A stretch of DNA of 64,000 bases from Clostridiaceae bacterium OM02-2AC (GTDB lineage Bacteria; Bacillota_I; Bacilli_A; Erysipelotrichales; Erysipelotrichaceae): NCBI GenBank assembly GCA_003481775.1, contig QULU01000023.1, positions 13,578 to 77,577 of the forward strand, written 5' to 3'. Position numbers and translations under genes: made by a program. Shown piece by piece: positions 40,308 to 49,414 of this stretch. Within the stretch, counting starts at the first letter, position 1. Each line of letters begins with the position of its first letter. The notes beneath the pieces are model-generated. The model was not told the origin of the DNA. It worked only from the letters and a program-made list of their open reading frames with translations, and made no database searches.

Positions 40308-42152
40308 CTATAAAGTCTGGGAAGCCAGATCTTCGGCTGTGACTTCATAATTGCGGTATCGTTCACCGGGACGCATCGGCATCCGGGTAGAAAGAAACTT
40401 TTCGATATTAAAAGCGTTCTTCTCATTAAAATCGGAAAGCAGTTTGTAATTTGGGTGTTTGGTTATATCGTATTTCCGGGAGAGGAACGGCCGCACACCC
40501 CTGATCTGCAGCAGACATTTGCCCCCGTCCATAACTGCCAGTTCATCCACCGACATCAGGTCCTTTCCCAGCTTTTGAAAATTTTGTCCGTGGGATTCCT
40601 GATTTCCCTTTGTGACACTGGTGTTATACAGATCAATAGTCTCTTTCCCTAATAGGGAGTTCCAGCTTTTTAAGGTAGTTTCTTCTTTGCCTCCTAAGAA
40701 AAGAGAGGCGTCACAGTTACCGATGATGGTGTCCATGTTATCTTTATACAGGGCTTTGAGCTGGCTTTGCGCCTGCAGCACCAAGCAGGCAGAGATCTCA
40801 CGGCTTCGGATGGTCGCCATAAGACGCTCCAGGTTCGGGATCTGCCCGATATTTGCCGCCTCGTCGATCAGGCAGCGCACATGGATGGGAAGCCTGCCCC
40901 CATATACATCATCCGCCCGCTCGCATAAGCGGTTAAACAAAATGGAATAGATCAGACTGATCAAAAATGCAAAGGTTCCGTCCGTATCACTCATAATAAG
41001 GAAAAGAGCGGTCCGTTCATCCCCCAGCATATCCAGATCCAGCTCGTCATACATGGTAATTTCCCTGACTTCTTTAATGTCAAAAGGAGCCAGTCTGGAA
41101 GCACAGGAAATAAGGATCGACTTCGCTGTTTTTCCGGCAGCGAGCTTATATTTTTTATATTGACGCAGGGCAAAATGATCCGGGTCTTTCTGTTCCAGAG
41201 CGTCAAAGAGAAGGTCAACGGCATTTTTGAATGACTCGTCATCCTCACGGACCTCCATTGCGTTCAGCATTTCTACCAGTGTGGCAAAATTCTGTTCGTT
41301 TACCGGAGCTTCATAGTAGATATATCCGATCAGTGCCGTATAAAGCAAGGTTTCTGCTTTGACCCAGAAATCGTCTCCGGCTTTTCCTTCGCCTTTGGTA
41401 TTGGCGATCAGGGTAGTGACGATCTTCAGAATATCTTTCTCGGAATGAATGTAGGCGAATGGGTTAAAGTGCATACTTTTCTGAAAATTGATCGTATTGA
41501 ATACCCGTATTTTATAGGGCTCATAGATGATCTTTCCTTTTTCATTACGCATAGGCTTTCCGTCCTTGTCCAGCTTTGGTGTGCCTCGCTGCAACATCTT
41601 TCCGCATTCCACAAGGACTGTACCTTTCGGATCGGTGACGACGTAGGAACTGTGCATTTGCATCAGATTGGGCTTGATGAAAAAGCACGTTTTTCCCGAA
41701 CCTGATCCTCCGACTACCAGTACATTTTTATTTCTTGCATTGGCCGGATTTTTGGGCCGTCCGTTTAACATCAGTCCTTCACTTTGGGTAAGAATGATAT
41801 TGTTTTCCGGCTTTGGGTCCATAAATGGGGCAATATCGGCTTTATTTCCCCATCTTGCAGAACCATATTCCACATTTTTGCGGTATTTCTTAGCGTCTTT
41901 CCCTCTAAGATAGACTGCCAGCCGCATAATGGCTGCACCGCATAAACCAATCAGCCAGTCCATTGCCGCTCCCGGCCACATACTCTGAAACGCAAGGGCA
42001 AAGCCTTCGGACAGTCCTAACAGCTTTTGGGAAGCGTCTGCTCCGGGAGCCAGACGCACCGCCTCGCCCAGCTTGGCAAATACCAGAAGGAACAGAATAT
42101 AAGGCAGATGGAGAATGACCTGTTTTTTCAGTGTTTCTGCATCAATCTTCAT
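40308..42152 (-). CDS. VirD4/TraG coupling ATPase
   Basis: 614 residues; links the relaxosome to the mating channel. Two N-terminal membrane helices (about 12-28 and 60-80), then VEYGSARWGNKADI, the P-loop VVGGSGSGKTCFF near 147-159, YVVTDPKGTV, and Walker B/TraG motifs PIHVRCLIDEAANIGQIPNL and CLVLQAQSQLKALY. Typical of VirD4-like CD1115-type proteins. Overlaps pcfB by four bases (ATGA). Confidence 0.93.
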   Translation of the reverse strand: MKIDAETLKKQVILHLPYILFLLVFAKLGEAVRLAPGADASQKLLGLSEGFALAFQSMWPGAAMDWLIGLCGAAIMRLAVYLRGKDAKKYRKNVEYGSARWGNKADIAPFMDPKPENNIILTQSEGLMLNGRPKNPANARNKNVLVVGGSGSGKTCFFIKPNLMQMHSSYVVTDPKGTVLVECGKMLQRGTPKLDKDGKPMRNEKGKIIYEPYKIRVFNTINFQKSMHFNPFAYIHSEKDILKIVTTLIANTKGEGKAGDDFWVKAETLLYTALIGYIYYEAPVNEQNFATLVEMLNAMEVREDDESFKNAVDLLFDALEQKDPDHFALRQYKKYKLAAGKTAKSILISCASRLAPFDIKEVREITMYDELDLDMLGDERTALFLIMSDTDGTFAFLISLIYSILFNRLCERADDVYGGRLPIHVRCLIDEAANIGQIPNLERLMATIRSREISACLVLQAQSQLKALYKDNMDTIIGNCDASLFLGGKEETTLKSWNSLLGKETIDLYNTSVTKGNQESHGQNFQKLGKDLMSVDELAVMDGGKCLLQIRGVRPFLSRKYDITKHPNYKLLSDFNEKNAFNIEKFLSTRMPMRPGERYRNYEVTAEDLASQTL

Positions 42153-42625
42153 CGTTCCGGTCCTCCGTGTTCTTTGTTCTTTACACGGTCACGGCCAAGC
42201 GACTGCGCCAGTTCTTTGAACTTATGAAGCTGTGTAAGCAGCGACGGTCTGGTGCTGCGTGTAAGGTCTTTCTTCGTATATTCCTTAAAAGCTGCCGTCA
42301 GTGCATCCGCCTGGTTTGCCTTGAAATATACCGTCCATTTTGGGGGATCGGTCCCAAGTTCCTTTTCTATATGGTAGCGTACCTGATGTTTCCTGGCATA
42401 CCGTTCAAAAGAGCGGATTCGCCCTGAAACTTCAATGGTATTGGCTCCGGGGTCTTTATAAGTCAGCCGCTTCATGCTGTTGCGCCCGACTTTTGGCATT
42501 GTGCGTTCCTGTTCCATCTTTTGGAGTACCGCAGCAATAGCCGCACGCAGTACCCGCCCTGACAGTTTTGCTGCCTGTATAGAAACAGAAACCGTTCGTT
42601 GTTCGAGATCTTCCTGCAAGAGCAT
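42149..42625 (-). CDS. PcfB-family protein (DUF3801)
   Basis: 158 residues with VSVSIQAAKLSGRVLRAAIAAVL at the start and a basic C-terminus. PcfB of pCF10 is a relaxosome accessory that helps present DNA to the coupling protein, and the position just before virD4 agrees. With AGGAGG at 42629, the TTG third codon has better spacing than the ATG. Confidence 0.85.
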   Translation of the reverse strand: MLLQEDLEQRTVSVSIQAAKLSGRVLRAAIAAVLQKMEQERTMPKVGRNSMKRLTYKDPGANTIEVSGRIRSFERYARKHQVRYHIEKELGTDPPKWTVYFKANQADALTAAFKEYTKKDLTRSTRPSLLTQLHKFKELAQSLGRDRVKNKEHGGPER

Positions 42626-42670
42626 CCTCCTTTCTGATAAAATCGGTATTTATAATATGGAAATAACTTT

Positions 42671-43486
42671 TTACCGGCTTTCCCCAAGAACCTGCTGTCG
42701 GGAAGCGTGTTCAAAGGCTTTTGCTGCCTGATCGACCTGAATTTTAGCATGTTTCAAAAGCGTCTTGATGATCGTAGCCGGGCGTTCCTGTTCCTCCAGA
42801 TGATCGACCATCCCTTTGCACTCATCCGGGAGGTATTCCGCCATATCTTTCAACACATCGGAAAAGTTACCCATAAAGCCCCAACAGCTATCCGACAGCT
42901 CCCCGTTTTTATAAAGCTCAAACCCATAACATTCGCCATGCAGATAGGAATCGTAAGCGGCGACTTCACTGCGCATCAGTGCGTCCGCTTTCTGCCGGAT
43001 GGCGCCGGTCATCTTGTCAGCGTCAAATTCCTTTAGGGCATCTTCTTTGGAAACATAGATCCAGCCGACCTGTCCGCTGTCCCATTCTGCATGAGGGGCC
43101 CTGCCTGAGAAACTTTCTGTACTCATGGCAAGACCTGAGTGGTCGTAGAGATAGAGGGGGAGCATCAGATACTTTTCCGAAATTACTTTCTGCATTGCTT
43201 CATCGATCGCCCGTTCCTCTGTCTTTGGTCCATGCCGGAAACGGCTGCTTACAATGTTTACCATCCGTTCATAGCGTTTCATGCCGGCTTCATCATGTCC
43301 TACGGTATCTAAATACATTTCCCGCAGGAAGTCGTCTTTGTCCATATAGTTGTGATGGTCGCCCAGCGCATAGCGGGGATGGAAGCATACCATCGTCCCA
43401 AAATGTTCATCTACCTCACGGGGAGAGATCAGAATATCGTCCGGCTGCACCATAAGGGCATAAGGTTCATTTACTGCCATTAACAT
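42671..43486 (-). CDS. Conserved hypothetical of the conjugative element
   Basis: 271 residues, no membrane segment. Aromatic- and acid-rich blocks (DDILISPREVDEHFGTMVCF, YLMLPLYLYDHSGLAMSTE, GWIYVSKEDALKEFDADK, YLHGECYGFELYKNGEL) are typical of a soluble protein seen widely in gut conjugative elements, but I cannot name a domain or activity. RBS AAAGGAGCC is close ahead. It is in the same run as DUF3846 and PcfB genes. Confidence 0.55.
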   Translation of the reverse strand: MLMAVNEPYALMVQPDDILISPREVDEHFGTMVCFHPRYALGDHHNYMDKDDFLREMYLDTVGHDEAGMKRYERMVNIVSSRFRHGPKTEERAIDEAMQKVISEKYLMLPLYLYDHSGLAMSTESFSGRAPHAEWDSGQVGWIYVSKEDALKEFDADKMTGAIRQKADALMRSEVAAYDSYLHGECYGFELYKNGELSDSCWGFMGNFSDVLKDMAEYLPDECKGMVDHLEEQERPATIIKTLLKHAKIQVDQAAKAFEHASRQQVLGESR

Positions 43487-43503
43487 AATTGGCTCCTTTC
43501 TTT

Positions 43504-43920
43504 CTACAAATCCGGGCCGGAATGGTGCATCATCGGTTTTTCCCGGTGTTCATTGGTTGCAGGCTGCTTGACTGCAATGATCTCGCCGGCAATCCTTGCA
43601 AATTTTTCAGGGTACTTGAACTGCTCCCCGTATTTCTCCATCAAGTCCGGGGAAAGGTCTGTAAAATCTTCCTCGCCAAGACCAACGATCAGAAAATTCC
43701 CGGACACAATATCATAAACGTGGCCGTCATCATCAAAGAGAGCCCGGTTCAGAGGCAGTCCCATCAGCTTGCCTTCATCATTGCAGATCAGAGCCACCGG
43801 GTCCTCATACGGATAGACCGCCTGAATGTCTCCACCCACTGCCGCCTGCAAAGATTTCAGACCGCTTTCAATCTCCGCAGCATAAGGGGACTTGCCCGGC
43901 TCTACCATTAACACTTTCAT
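43504..43920 (-). CDS. DUF3846 protein
   Basis: 138 residues. MKVLMVEPGKSPYAAEIESGL, then GDIQAVYPYEDPVALICNDEGK and LPLNRAL...DIVSGNFLIVG are the DUF3846 hallmarks. The start at 43918-43920 has AAGGAGG and is far downstream of the longest frame. Its ATG overlaps a TGA that closes an alternative frame of the previous gene (see 43943-44758). Function unknown. Confidence 0.85.
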   Translation of the reverse strand: MKVLMVEPGKSPYAAEIESGLKSLQAAVGGDIQAVYPYEDPVALICNDEGKLMGLPLNRALFDDDGHVYDIVSGNFLIVGLGEEDFTDLSPDLMEKYGEQFKYPEKFARIAGEIIAVKQPATNEHREKPMMHHSGPDL

Positions 43921-43942
43921 AACTGTATATCCTCCTTCTTTT

Positions 43943-44758
43943 TCATTGCCATACCGGGAGCGGCTGGCGTTTTTTCCTGGGTTTTTGCCACAGAGAGCTT
44001 CCCCAGGACGGAAGGCTTCTCTGGTTTTGGGGCGTAAAAATACCGCCCTCCGAAACCTCGGCGGCGGCATGTTCCGTTTTGGTCTGTTCCAGTCCTTCAA
44101 CCGTATAACCAGGTAAGAGAGTGCCATGAACCATAAAATGACGCTCATATTCTTTCGGAATTGGCGGGGAAATTTCCGTGAATAAATGGGAATAGGCTTT
44201 CTTCCGCCCGTCCAGGTATTTTATGGCTGCATTCTTATCTGTATATCGTTTCTGGTTTTGTCCGGCAATCTTTTCTCCATATCCCTGCTTCGGGGAATGA
44301 ATACGGACTTCCCATGTCACATACCAGGCAACCGGAATACTCTGTTTTGTTTCCCTGTCATATTTCGTATCTTCCCAAATACTGCAGGTCATCTGATAGA
44401 CCCGGTTGCTGATTTTCTGATCCGCCCTCCAGTTATCGGTGTCTTTCCACTGATTGCCGGTATGTTCAATCTCAGGTGTACGAAGATATTCCAAAGCCCG
44501 GTTGATCGTCTGTGTTGCCGCTGCCTGCTGTTCCCACTGTTTTGCGGCAGCCACCACGATTTCATAGGCTTTCTGCTCCCCGTCGATACTTCCCTGGCGC
44601 ATGGCTTCCAGGCTATCTGTTCCCATTGTGATCAGTGTAGAAATATCCACATTTTCACAAACTACGCTGTGCTCAATTTTAAGCTCCGATCCCGGCGTCA
44701 AGTGGTCGCCATACCGGTAGGCATGATAATCTTTATTTTCTTCCAAAATGCTGTTCAC
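43943..44758 (-). CDS. Hypothetical protein with probable C-terminal frameshift
   Basis: 271 residues as read; mostly polar and mixed fold (YRYGDHLTPGSELKIEHSV, MTCSIWEDTKYDRETKQS, VAWYVTWEVRIH). From about 44055 the frame becomes unlikely (SLPSWGSSLWQKPRKKR). The neighbouring frame reads RYFYAPKPEKPSVLGKL and goes on to a TGA at 43917-43919 that overlaps the DUF3846 ATG, the coupling seen throughout this operon. I infer a one-base shift near 44050-44065, real or a sequencing error. Family not recognised. Confidence 0.55.
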   Translation of the reverse strand: MNSILEENKDYHAYRYGDHLTPGSELKIEHSVVCENVDISTLITMGTDSLEAMRQGSIDGEQKAYEIVVAAAKQWEQQAAATQTINRALEYLRTPEIEHTGNQWKDTDNWRADQKISNRVYQMTCSIWEDTKYDRETKQSIPVAWYVTWEVRIHSPKQGYGEKIAGQNQKRYTDKNAAIKYLDGRKKAYSHLFTEISPPIPKEYERHFMVHGTLLPGYTVEGLEQTKTEHAAAEVSEGGIFTPQNQRSLPSWGSSLWQKPRKKRQPLPVWQ

Positions 44759-44764
44759 CTCCTG

Positions 44765-46789
44765 CTATATTTCCGGCTCGTGGTTTTTTCTGGAAAACGT
44801 CTGTGCCGGTGATTTTTTATCTGCCGGCCTGTTTGCCGCAAGCTGATCCATCACGGAAGGACGGCCGACGCCGAACATGGATAGCTGCCCGTCCGCCGCC
44901 TCACGAAGTTCAGAAACAGAGAGGGGAAGCGTTACATCGGCATGGGTCAATAGCTGTTCCCGTTTCAAATCCTGAATGATCTCGTCAAAAACAGCGTTGA
45001 TTGCACGGCGTTCTTCCCCCACAGGGAAGGCTTTCAATACCTCCATTTCTCCGTCTTTACCGGAAACCAGGGTAAGGGCACAGTCGGCATGGCCTGCCAG
45101 ATAATCCGATGTGTAGGGCAGTTTGTCCTTGATATAACAGGCAAAGGCTCTGGCTGTCATTTCCACATTGCTGTCCCAATAACCGCCGTCTTTTTCACAT
45201 TCTTTTCCCATGCGTACCGAATTACGGTAAAAATCAGTTTCCGTCCGTCCAATCTGCGGAGCTTCCTGCGCCTGCATCCCGGAAAGCATACGCTCAAAAA
45301 TTTCCAGCCGTTCCCGTTCACTTTTGGGAATTACCCGGCCGGTAACATTCTTCTTAAATGCGCTGATCTGTTCCACAGAGCCGGGTTCGCCGGACAAAAA
45401 TGCTTCCCGCAAGACTGCGTAGGTTTCCATCTGTTCCTCATTGCCATACCGTTTCAGGGAGGCAAGAACCGAGGAATCCAGCCAGCTTGCCGCATTTTTC
45501 CGGGTGCGTTCTGTTTGTGCTTCCGTGCGCTTTGCTGCCTGTTCCGGTGTTTCCGGTTTATACTTCATGGTGTCAATGAGTTTTTGGAACGGCGCATAGA
45601 GGTGGGGCTGTTCTGACAGCATCCCTTTTGCTCCCATCTTTGTACCAAGATAATCGTCAAGTCCATGCCACCATTCATGTGCCAGGGAACCGGCCCCGTG
45701 CATTTTTGTAAGATTGATGACTGTACGCAAAGGTTCATAATGAGCTGCAGCATTGCCACTGCCTCTTGCACCAAAAGCGATAGCAAGTGTTCCCTGATAA
45801 GCAATATCTTTATCGCTGATCTTAAGGGCTGACGCCAAATCCTTTAGTGCTTCAAATCCCATGTTAAGGGAGGTCTGACGGTCGTTCTGGTTCATCCAGT
45901 TTCCAAACTCGCCGCCACGGAACCCAAATGTATCAAGATAATGCTGTCCGGTGATCTCCACGCCATTCCGATAATCCGGGCCGGTACGTTTGACATGGGC
46001 GAGCTGGGGAGGGACAAACCGGATCTTCCCATTTTTGTTCCTGCCTTTGGCAAGTTCCTGCACCCATTTCAGGGCAGCTTCTTTGGTCTCAAAATTGGTC
46101 CGCAGGATCGAATAGCCTTTTGTCACATAGTAGGTACCGGGCTTCCAGTCCTCATTTTTAGAATAGGTATGTTTCCCGTCGTTGAAGTGAATCGCATAAC
46201 CTTTCGGTATTTTCTGCTCTTTGGAAACACAAAACTGTTCCTTTTTTGCTTTCTGAGTAAAGTTGCGCTCAAAATATTCAGCCGAGCGGATCAGCATGGT
46301 ATTGGACAATTTGTTTGTGATCACGGGATTGTCCTGTCCCTTTTTCGTTGCCCGGTAATGGATTCCGCTTCCCCAGCCCTGTACCTTTTCTAAATATCCA
46401 TTGTCAACGAAAAAGCGGTCATAGGCTCTCACAGCATCCTCCGCAGTACGGACATCTGAAAGCACTGCCTGCAATTCCCGAACTGTTTTTATATATTCCT
46501 TTTGTCTCGCGGTCCGTTTTTCCGGGGTGTCATCCGTGCGGTAATACTGAGGGGAAGCGTTTAAGCCGTCCCTCGCTTTTTTGATAAAATAGACCACGCC
46601 AAGAGGAATCCCTTCCTCCAGTATGGCTGCATAGTCCGGCTTTTTCCAGACATTATCCTTTTTCACAAATTTTTCGGCTTCGCGCTCATTCATGGCTTCC
46701 AGATCATCTGCATACAGCCCGCGGTCTTTCCACAGATCTTTTTTAGCACCGCCGATCTTTTCGCCGAAATCTTCATGCACTCCTGCCAA
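44765..46789 (-). CDS. LPD1-type large polyvalent protein with zincin domain
   Basis: 674 residues. The first 270 contain KKARDGLNASPQYYRTDD and a TKEAALKWVQELAKG element; the LPD1-like part includes FGFRGGEFGNWMNQNDRQ and AYQGTLAIAFGARGSGNA; then the metallopeptidase site AGSLAHEWWHGLDDYLG (HExxH with a third ligand D/H). Such proteins are transferred or expressed early with the DNA in many conjugative elements, often as anti-defence factors. Starts near GGAGGTGATGAAG. Ends eight bases before the next gene. Confidence 0.8.
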   Translation of the reverse strand: MAGVHEDFGEKIGGAKKDLWKDRGLYADDLEAMNEREAEKFVKKDNVWKKPDYAAILEEGIPLGVVYFIKKARDGLNASPQYYRTDDTPEKRTARQKEYIKTVRELQAVLSDVRTAEDAVRAYDRFFVDNGYLEKVQGWGSGIHYRATKKGQDNPVITNKLSNTMLIRSAEYFERNFTQKAKKEQFCVSKEQKIPKGYAIHFNDGKHTYSKNEDWKPGTYYVTKGYSILRTNFETKEAALKWVQELAKGRNKNGKIRFVPPQLAHVKRTGPDYRNGVEITGQHYLDTFGFRGGEFGNWMNQNDRQTSLNMGFEALKDLASALKISDKDIAYQGTLAIAFGARGSGNAAAHYEPLRTVINLTKMHGAGSLAHEWWHGLDDYLGTKMGAKGMLSEQPHLYAPFQKLIDTMKYKPETPEQAAKRTEAQTERTRKNAASWLDSSVLASLKRYGNEEQMETYAVLREAFLSGEPGSVEQISAFKKNVTGRVIPKSERERLEIFERMLSGMQAQEAPQIGRTETDFYRNSVRMGKECEKDGGYWDSNVEMTARAFACYIKDKLPYTSDYLAGHADCALTLVSGKDGEMEVLKAFPVGEERRAINAVFDEIIQDLKREQLLTHADVTLPLSVSELREAADGQLSMFGVGRPSVMDQLAANRPADKKSPAQTFSRKNHEPEI

Positions 46790-46819
46790 TCTTCATCACC
46801 TCCAGTCAGTGTAAAATTC

Positions 46820-47722
46820 TTATCGCTCCGGGGCAGGGCGACGTTCTTCGTTTTTGTGAAGTTGTGGGAGGTTTCCTGTGAGCCGGTCAGTTTCCCTGCG
46901 GATCAGTTTGTCCAGAGCGCCTAAATCCTCCGGTGCAATGGCAAACTCCCGGTAATTTTCATACCACAGGCCCGTAGAGATTGCCGCGATGGGCGCAATT
47001 TTCTCCGAACCGGATGGAAGAAGGCGATACACAGGGGCTTCGTCATAAAGAAGCATCTGCTTTGCCGTTCCCTGTGGTATGCGGTACTTATCCATATCCG
47101 GGTTCTGGGCTGCCTCCATATATTGCATATTCAGGCGTTCTTCTAAATCCTGGGGCATATAACGAAATGCCTGATCCATCCACTGTCTGAACATCGTGGA
47201 ATAGTGGTACTGCCATTCCGTAACTTGATTCGGGGCATAAGAAAATCCCCAGCTTTTCAGAGCATCTTTTTCGTAAAGCTCCATTCCAGTCCATTCTTTC
47301 AGGCTGACCGTAGCCACTGAACCATCTTTGCGTTCGATATTGACGCCGCAGGGATAGAGGATATTTCGTTTTATATCCTGCCGCAGCGTGTCTAAATCCA
47401 TCATCAGGACATCTCCGTACAAGTGACCGCCCTCTCTGCGATCCGTATGAAACAGGAAAGCCCTCGCTCCGATAAACTCCGTTGTTAAGATCATTTGATG
47501 AAGATCTGCCGTAGAACAATAAGCAAACAAAGCGTCGGAAAGCCACATGTGATTTTTCCCCATGATGGCAATGGAATCAGCCCCGGCATTTGTCGCCAGA
47601 GAACGCATATTGAATTCGCATTCCCTGAGAAAATCTCCGGCAAAAATATGGAGCTCATACGCAAAGACGGATAAGTCTGTATCGCGGATCAAATGAATCT
47701 GCGGTAGTGGTTCCTGATCCAA
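46820..47722 (-). CDS. Conserved hypothetical of the conjugative element
   Basis: 300 residues, starting with TTG 12 bases after AAAGGAGG. No signal. Blocks such as IHLIRDTDLSVFAYELHIFA, GHLYGDVLMMDLDTLRQDIK and IPQGTAKQMLLYDEAPVYRLLP suggest a mixed alpha/beta protein; the last resembles the short YodL-like segment seen in large polyvalent proteins. I cannot assign a function. It is coupled to the tiny ORF upstream. Confidence 0.55.
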   Translation of the reverse strand: MDQEPLPQIHLIRDTDLSVFAYELHIFAGDFLRECEFNMRSLATNAGADSIAIMGKNHMWLSDALFAYCSTADLHQMILTTEFIGARAFLFHTDRREGGHLYGDVLMMDLDTLRQDIKRNILYPCGVNIERKDGSVATVSLKEWTGMELYEKDALKSWGFSYAPNQVTEWQYHYSTMFRQWMDQAFRYMPQDLEERLNMQYMEAAQNPDMDKYRIPQGTAKQMLLYDEAPVYRLLPSGSEKIAPIAAISTGLWYENYREFAIAPEDLGALDKLIRRETDRLTGNLPQLHKNEERRPAPER

Positions 47723-47800
47723 TCAAATTCCTCCTTTCATGTGAAGCAGCTCTTTGACCTGCTCATTTTCCGCAAACGGCTGGCTATCTGTCCCCGCCAT
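47723..47800 (-). CDS. Tiny ORF, 25 residues
   Basis: MAGTDSQPFAENEQVKELLH and five more residues, with GGGAGGGATTGATTAA before the ATG and the next gene's AAGGAGG inside its end. The spacing suggests a translated coupling peptide, but it is too short to be sure. Confidence 0.35.
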   Translation of the reverse strand: MAGTDSQPFAENEQVKELLHMKGGI

Positions 47801-47804
47801 TTAA

Positions 47805-48086
47805 TCAATCCCTCCCATCTGCCGGTAGCTGCCCGCCGGCAATCTTGCCGACAATCTCCGGACCGGTTTCATAAATCTGCATGAGGCGTTTTGCTGTGCC
47901 GCAAGGCTGTGCAGCTCCGCTAGTCCAAAGACGCACTGTGGATGGGGCAACATTCATCAAAAGCGCAAAGCCCTTTTCGTTCATGTCCAGCTTTTTCATC
48001 AGCGATTTAACCATATCGGGGCCGTAGTCTGGACACCGGGAAGCCTCGGCAATCATCTGCAAAGCGGTATTTTCAATTTTTTTCAT
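47805..48086 (-). CDS. Helix-turn-helix protein
   Basis: 93 residues. LMKKLDMNEKGFALLMNVAPSTVRLWTSGAAQPCGTAKRLMQIY is a helix-turn-helix like that of HigA/MqsA-type antitoxins and XRE regulators. ATG at 48084-48086 has AGGAGG eight bases ahead. It may regulate the operon; no partner toxin is evident beside it. Confidence 0.7.
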   Translation of the reverse strand: MKKIENTALQMIAEASRCPDYGPDMVKSLMKKLDMNEKGFALLMNVAPSTVRLWTSGAAQPCGTAKRLMQIYETGPEIVGKIAGGQLPADGRD

Positions 48087-48118
48087 TTTCAAATCCTCCT
48101 GTTATTTGTTTTCCAGCC

Positions 48119-48343
48119 TTATGCCGGGGCAAAGCTGATCTGGTTGTGTTTCATCCTTTTGGCAAAATCCGGCAACGAATAATTTACCCCGTCAATTTCT
48201 GCATGGGTGTCATCCAGACGATGACAAACAGCAAAGTGCCTGTCCCCGTTTCCATAGAACAGGCAGAGTAAACCATTGTCGGGAATGGAAAACAGCGCTT
48301 TTCCGGCGCTGTCTGTAAAGCAGATATGTTGAGATCCATTCAT
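48119..48343 (-). CDS. Small hypothetical protein
   Basis: 74 residues: MNGSQHICFTDSAGKALFSI, then NGLLCLFYGNGDRHFAVCHRLDD and VNYSLPDFAKRM, a small strand-rich domain. The ATG at 48341-48343 has GGGAGG upstream; the longer reading overlaps the previous gene in another frame and is rejected. Conserved-looking, function unknown. Confidence 0.6.
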   Translation of the reverse strand: MNGSQHICFTDSAGKALFSIPDNGLLCLFYGNGDRHFAVCHRLDDTHAEIDGVNYSLPDFAKRMKHNQISFAPA

Positions 48344-48356
48344 GTTGAAATCCTCC

Positions 48357-49337
48357 CTAAATTGAAACAGCCGCCTCTTTTGGGCGGCGTTGGTGCTGGC
48401 TGGTTTGCAGTTGTTCCCGAACCTCCAGCAATTTTTCATTGTAATCTTTTCCCATCCGGGGAGGGTTGACACTTACCCGGATATGACGGAAACGTTTATC
48501 CTCGTGGAGCATGGTCTTGATTTTCCGGGCATTGACAAATCCGGCAAGATCGTGGTCCATATAAAGGGTAACACGCCGGATCTCCGGGTGGCGTTCCAGA
48601 AAAGAAGTCAGCGCCACATGGGAAGTACCTCCCAAAGACAAGCGGTAACCATTCCATTTCCATCCCTCCAGCTCTTGAAGCGTTGCATGGGAAAGCGCAT
48701 CAAGAGGAGCTTCAAAGACTGCCACATGCCGGCTACCCGGACTTTGCGGGGGATAACAAAAGTTATATCCTTTGTCGCTGCCATAGACATCCTTTTTGAG
48801 ATTGCCGCCGATACTGCGCATACAGGCGAACTTCGCTTTCCCGGAATCATCTTTCCCTACAAATACACAAACCGGTTCTCCATGATACCGGGCTTCGTAA
48901 AAAATCCCGGCTTGTAAACACTGGCGAATGACTTCTGAGCTGATCCCCCGTTTCTGCAAATAGGAGACCGCAGCGGTCGCGCAACGTCTGGCCCAGGGGA
49001 GAGAGAATGCTTTCTTTTCCGGTTCTTTTGATACCTGTATTTCTGCCGTACTTCGGTAAGCCGGTGTATTTCGGATTTCGCCACCTACCAGAGCATGAAC
49101 CGCATCCACAAGACCATATCCCCGAATCTGGATCAGGTAGTCCAGCGCATTGATACTCCGTCCACGGCTGTTCCAGTACCAGTACCTTTTCCCGGTCACA
49201 TATACCAGACTGTCATGTTCCTTATGCCGGAAATTAGGTCCATCCCGTTTCAGCACACCGGGTTCATGGAACTGCAGGTAAGTAAACAGATCAGCTTCCC
49301 GCGCTGCCTGAATCTGTTCTTTGGTTACGCCGGGCAT
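48357..49337 (-). CDS. DUF3991 / TOPRIM primase-like protein
   Basis: 326 residues. The first 100 (AREADLFTYLQFHEPGVLKRDGPNFRHKEHDSLVYV, then WNSRGRSINALDYLI) are a CHC2-derived DUF3991-associated part, followed by a YLQKRGISSEVI segment and a TOPRIM domain with VAVFEAPLDALSHATL and VTLYMDHDLAGFVNA (DxD). Related to plasmid LtrC/TraC primases; it may prime the transferred strand. Lacks clear zinc ligands. Confidence 0.85.
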   Translation of the reverse strand: MPGVTKEQIQAAREADLFTYLQFHEPGVLKRDGPNFRHKEHDSLVYVTGKRYWYWNSRGRSINALDYLIQIRGYGLVDAVHALVGGEIRNTPAYRSTAEIQVSKEPEKKAFSLPWARRCATAAVSYLQKRGISSEVIRQCLQAGIFYEARYHGEPVCVFVGKDDSGKAKFACMRSIGGNLKKDVYGSDKGYNFCYPPQSPGSRHVAVFEAPLDALSHATLQELEGWKWNGYRLSLGGTSHVALTSFLERHPEIRRVTLYMDHDLAGFVNARKIKTMLHEDKRFRHIRVSVNPPRMGKDYNEKLLEVREQLQTSQHQRRPKEAAVSI

Positions 49338-49414
49338 TGTACCGGCACAGTGATTCTTTTCATCGTGCTTTGCCTCCTTCCTGTGATGGAATGAAAAAAG
49401 ACACCCAAAGGTGC

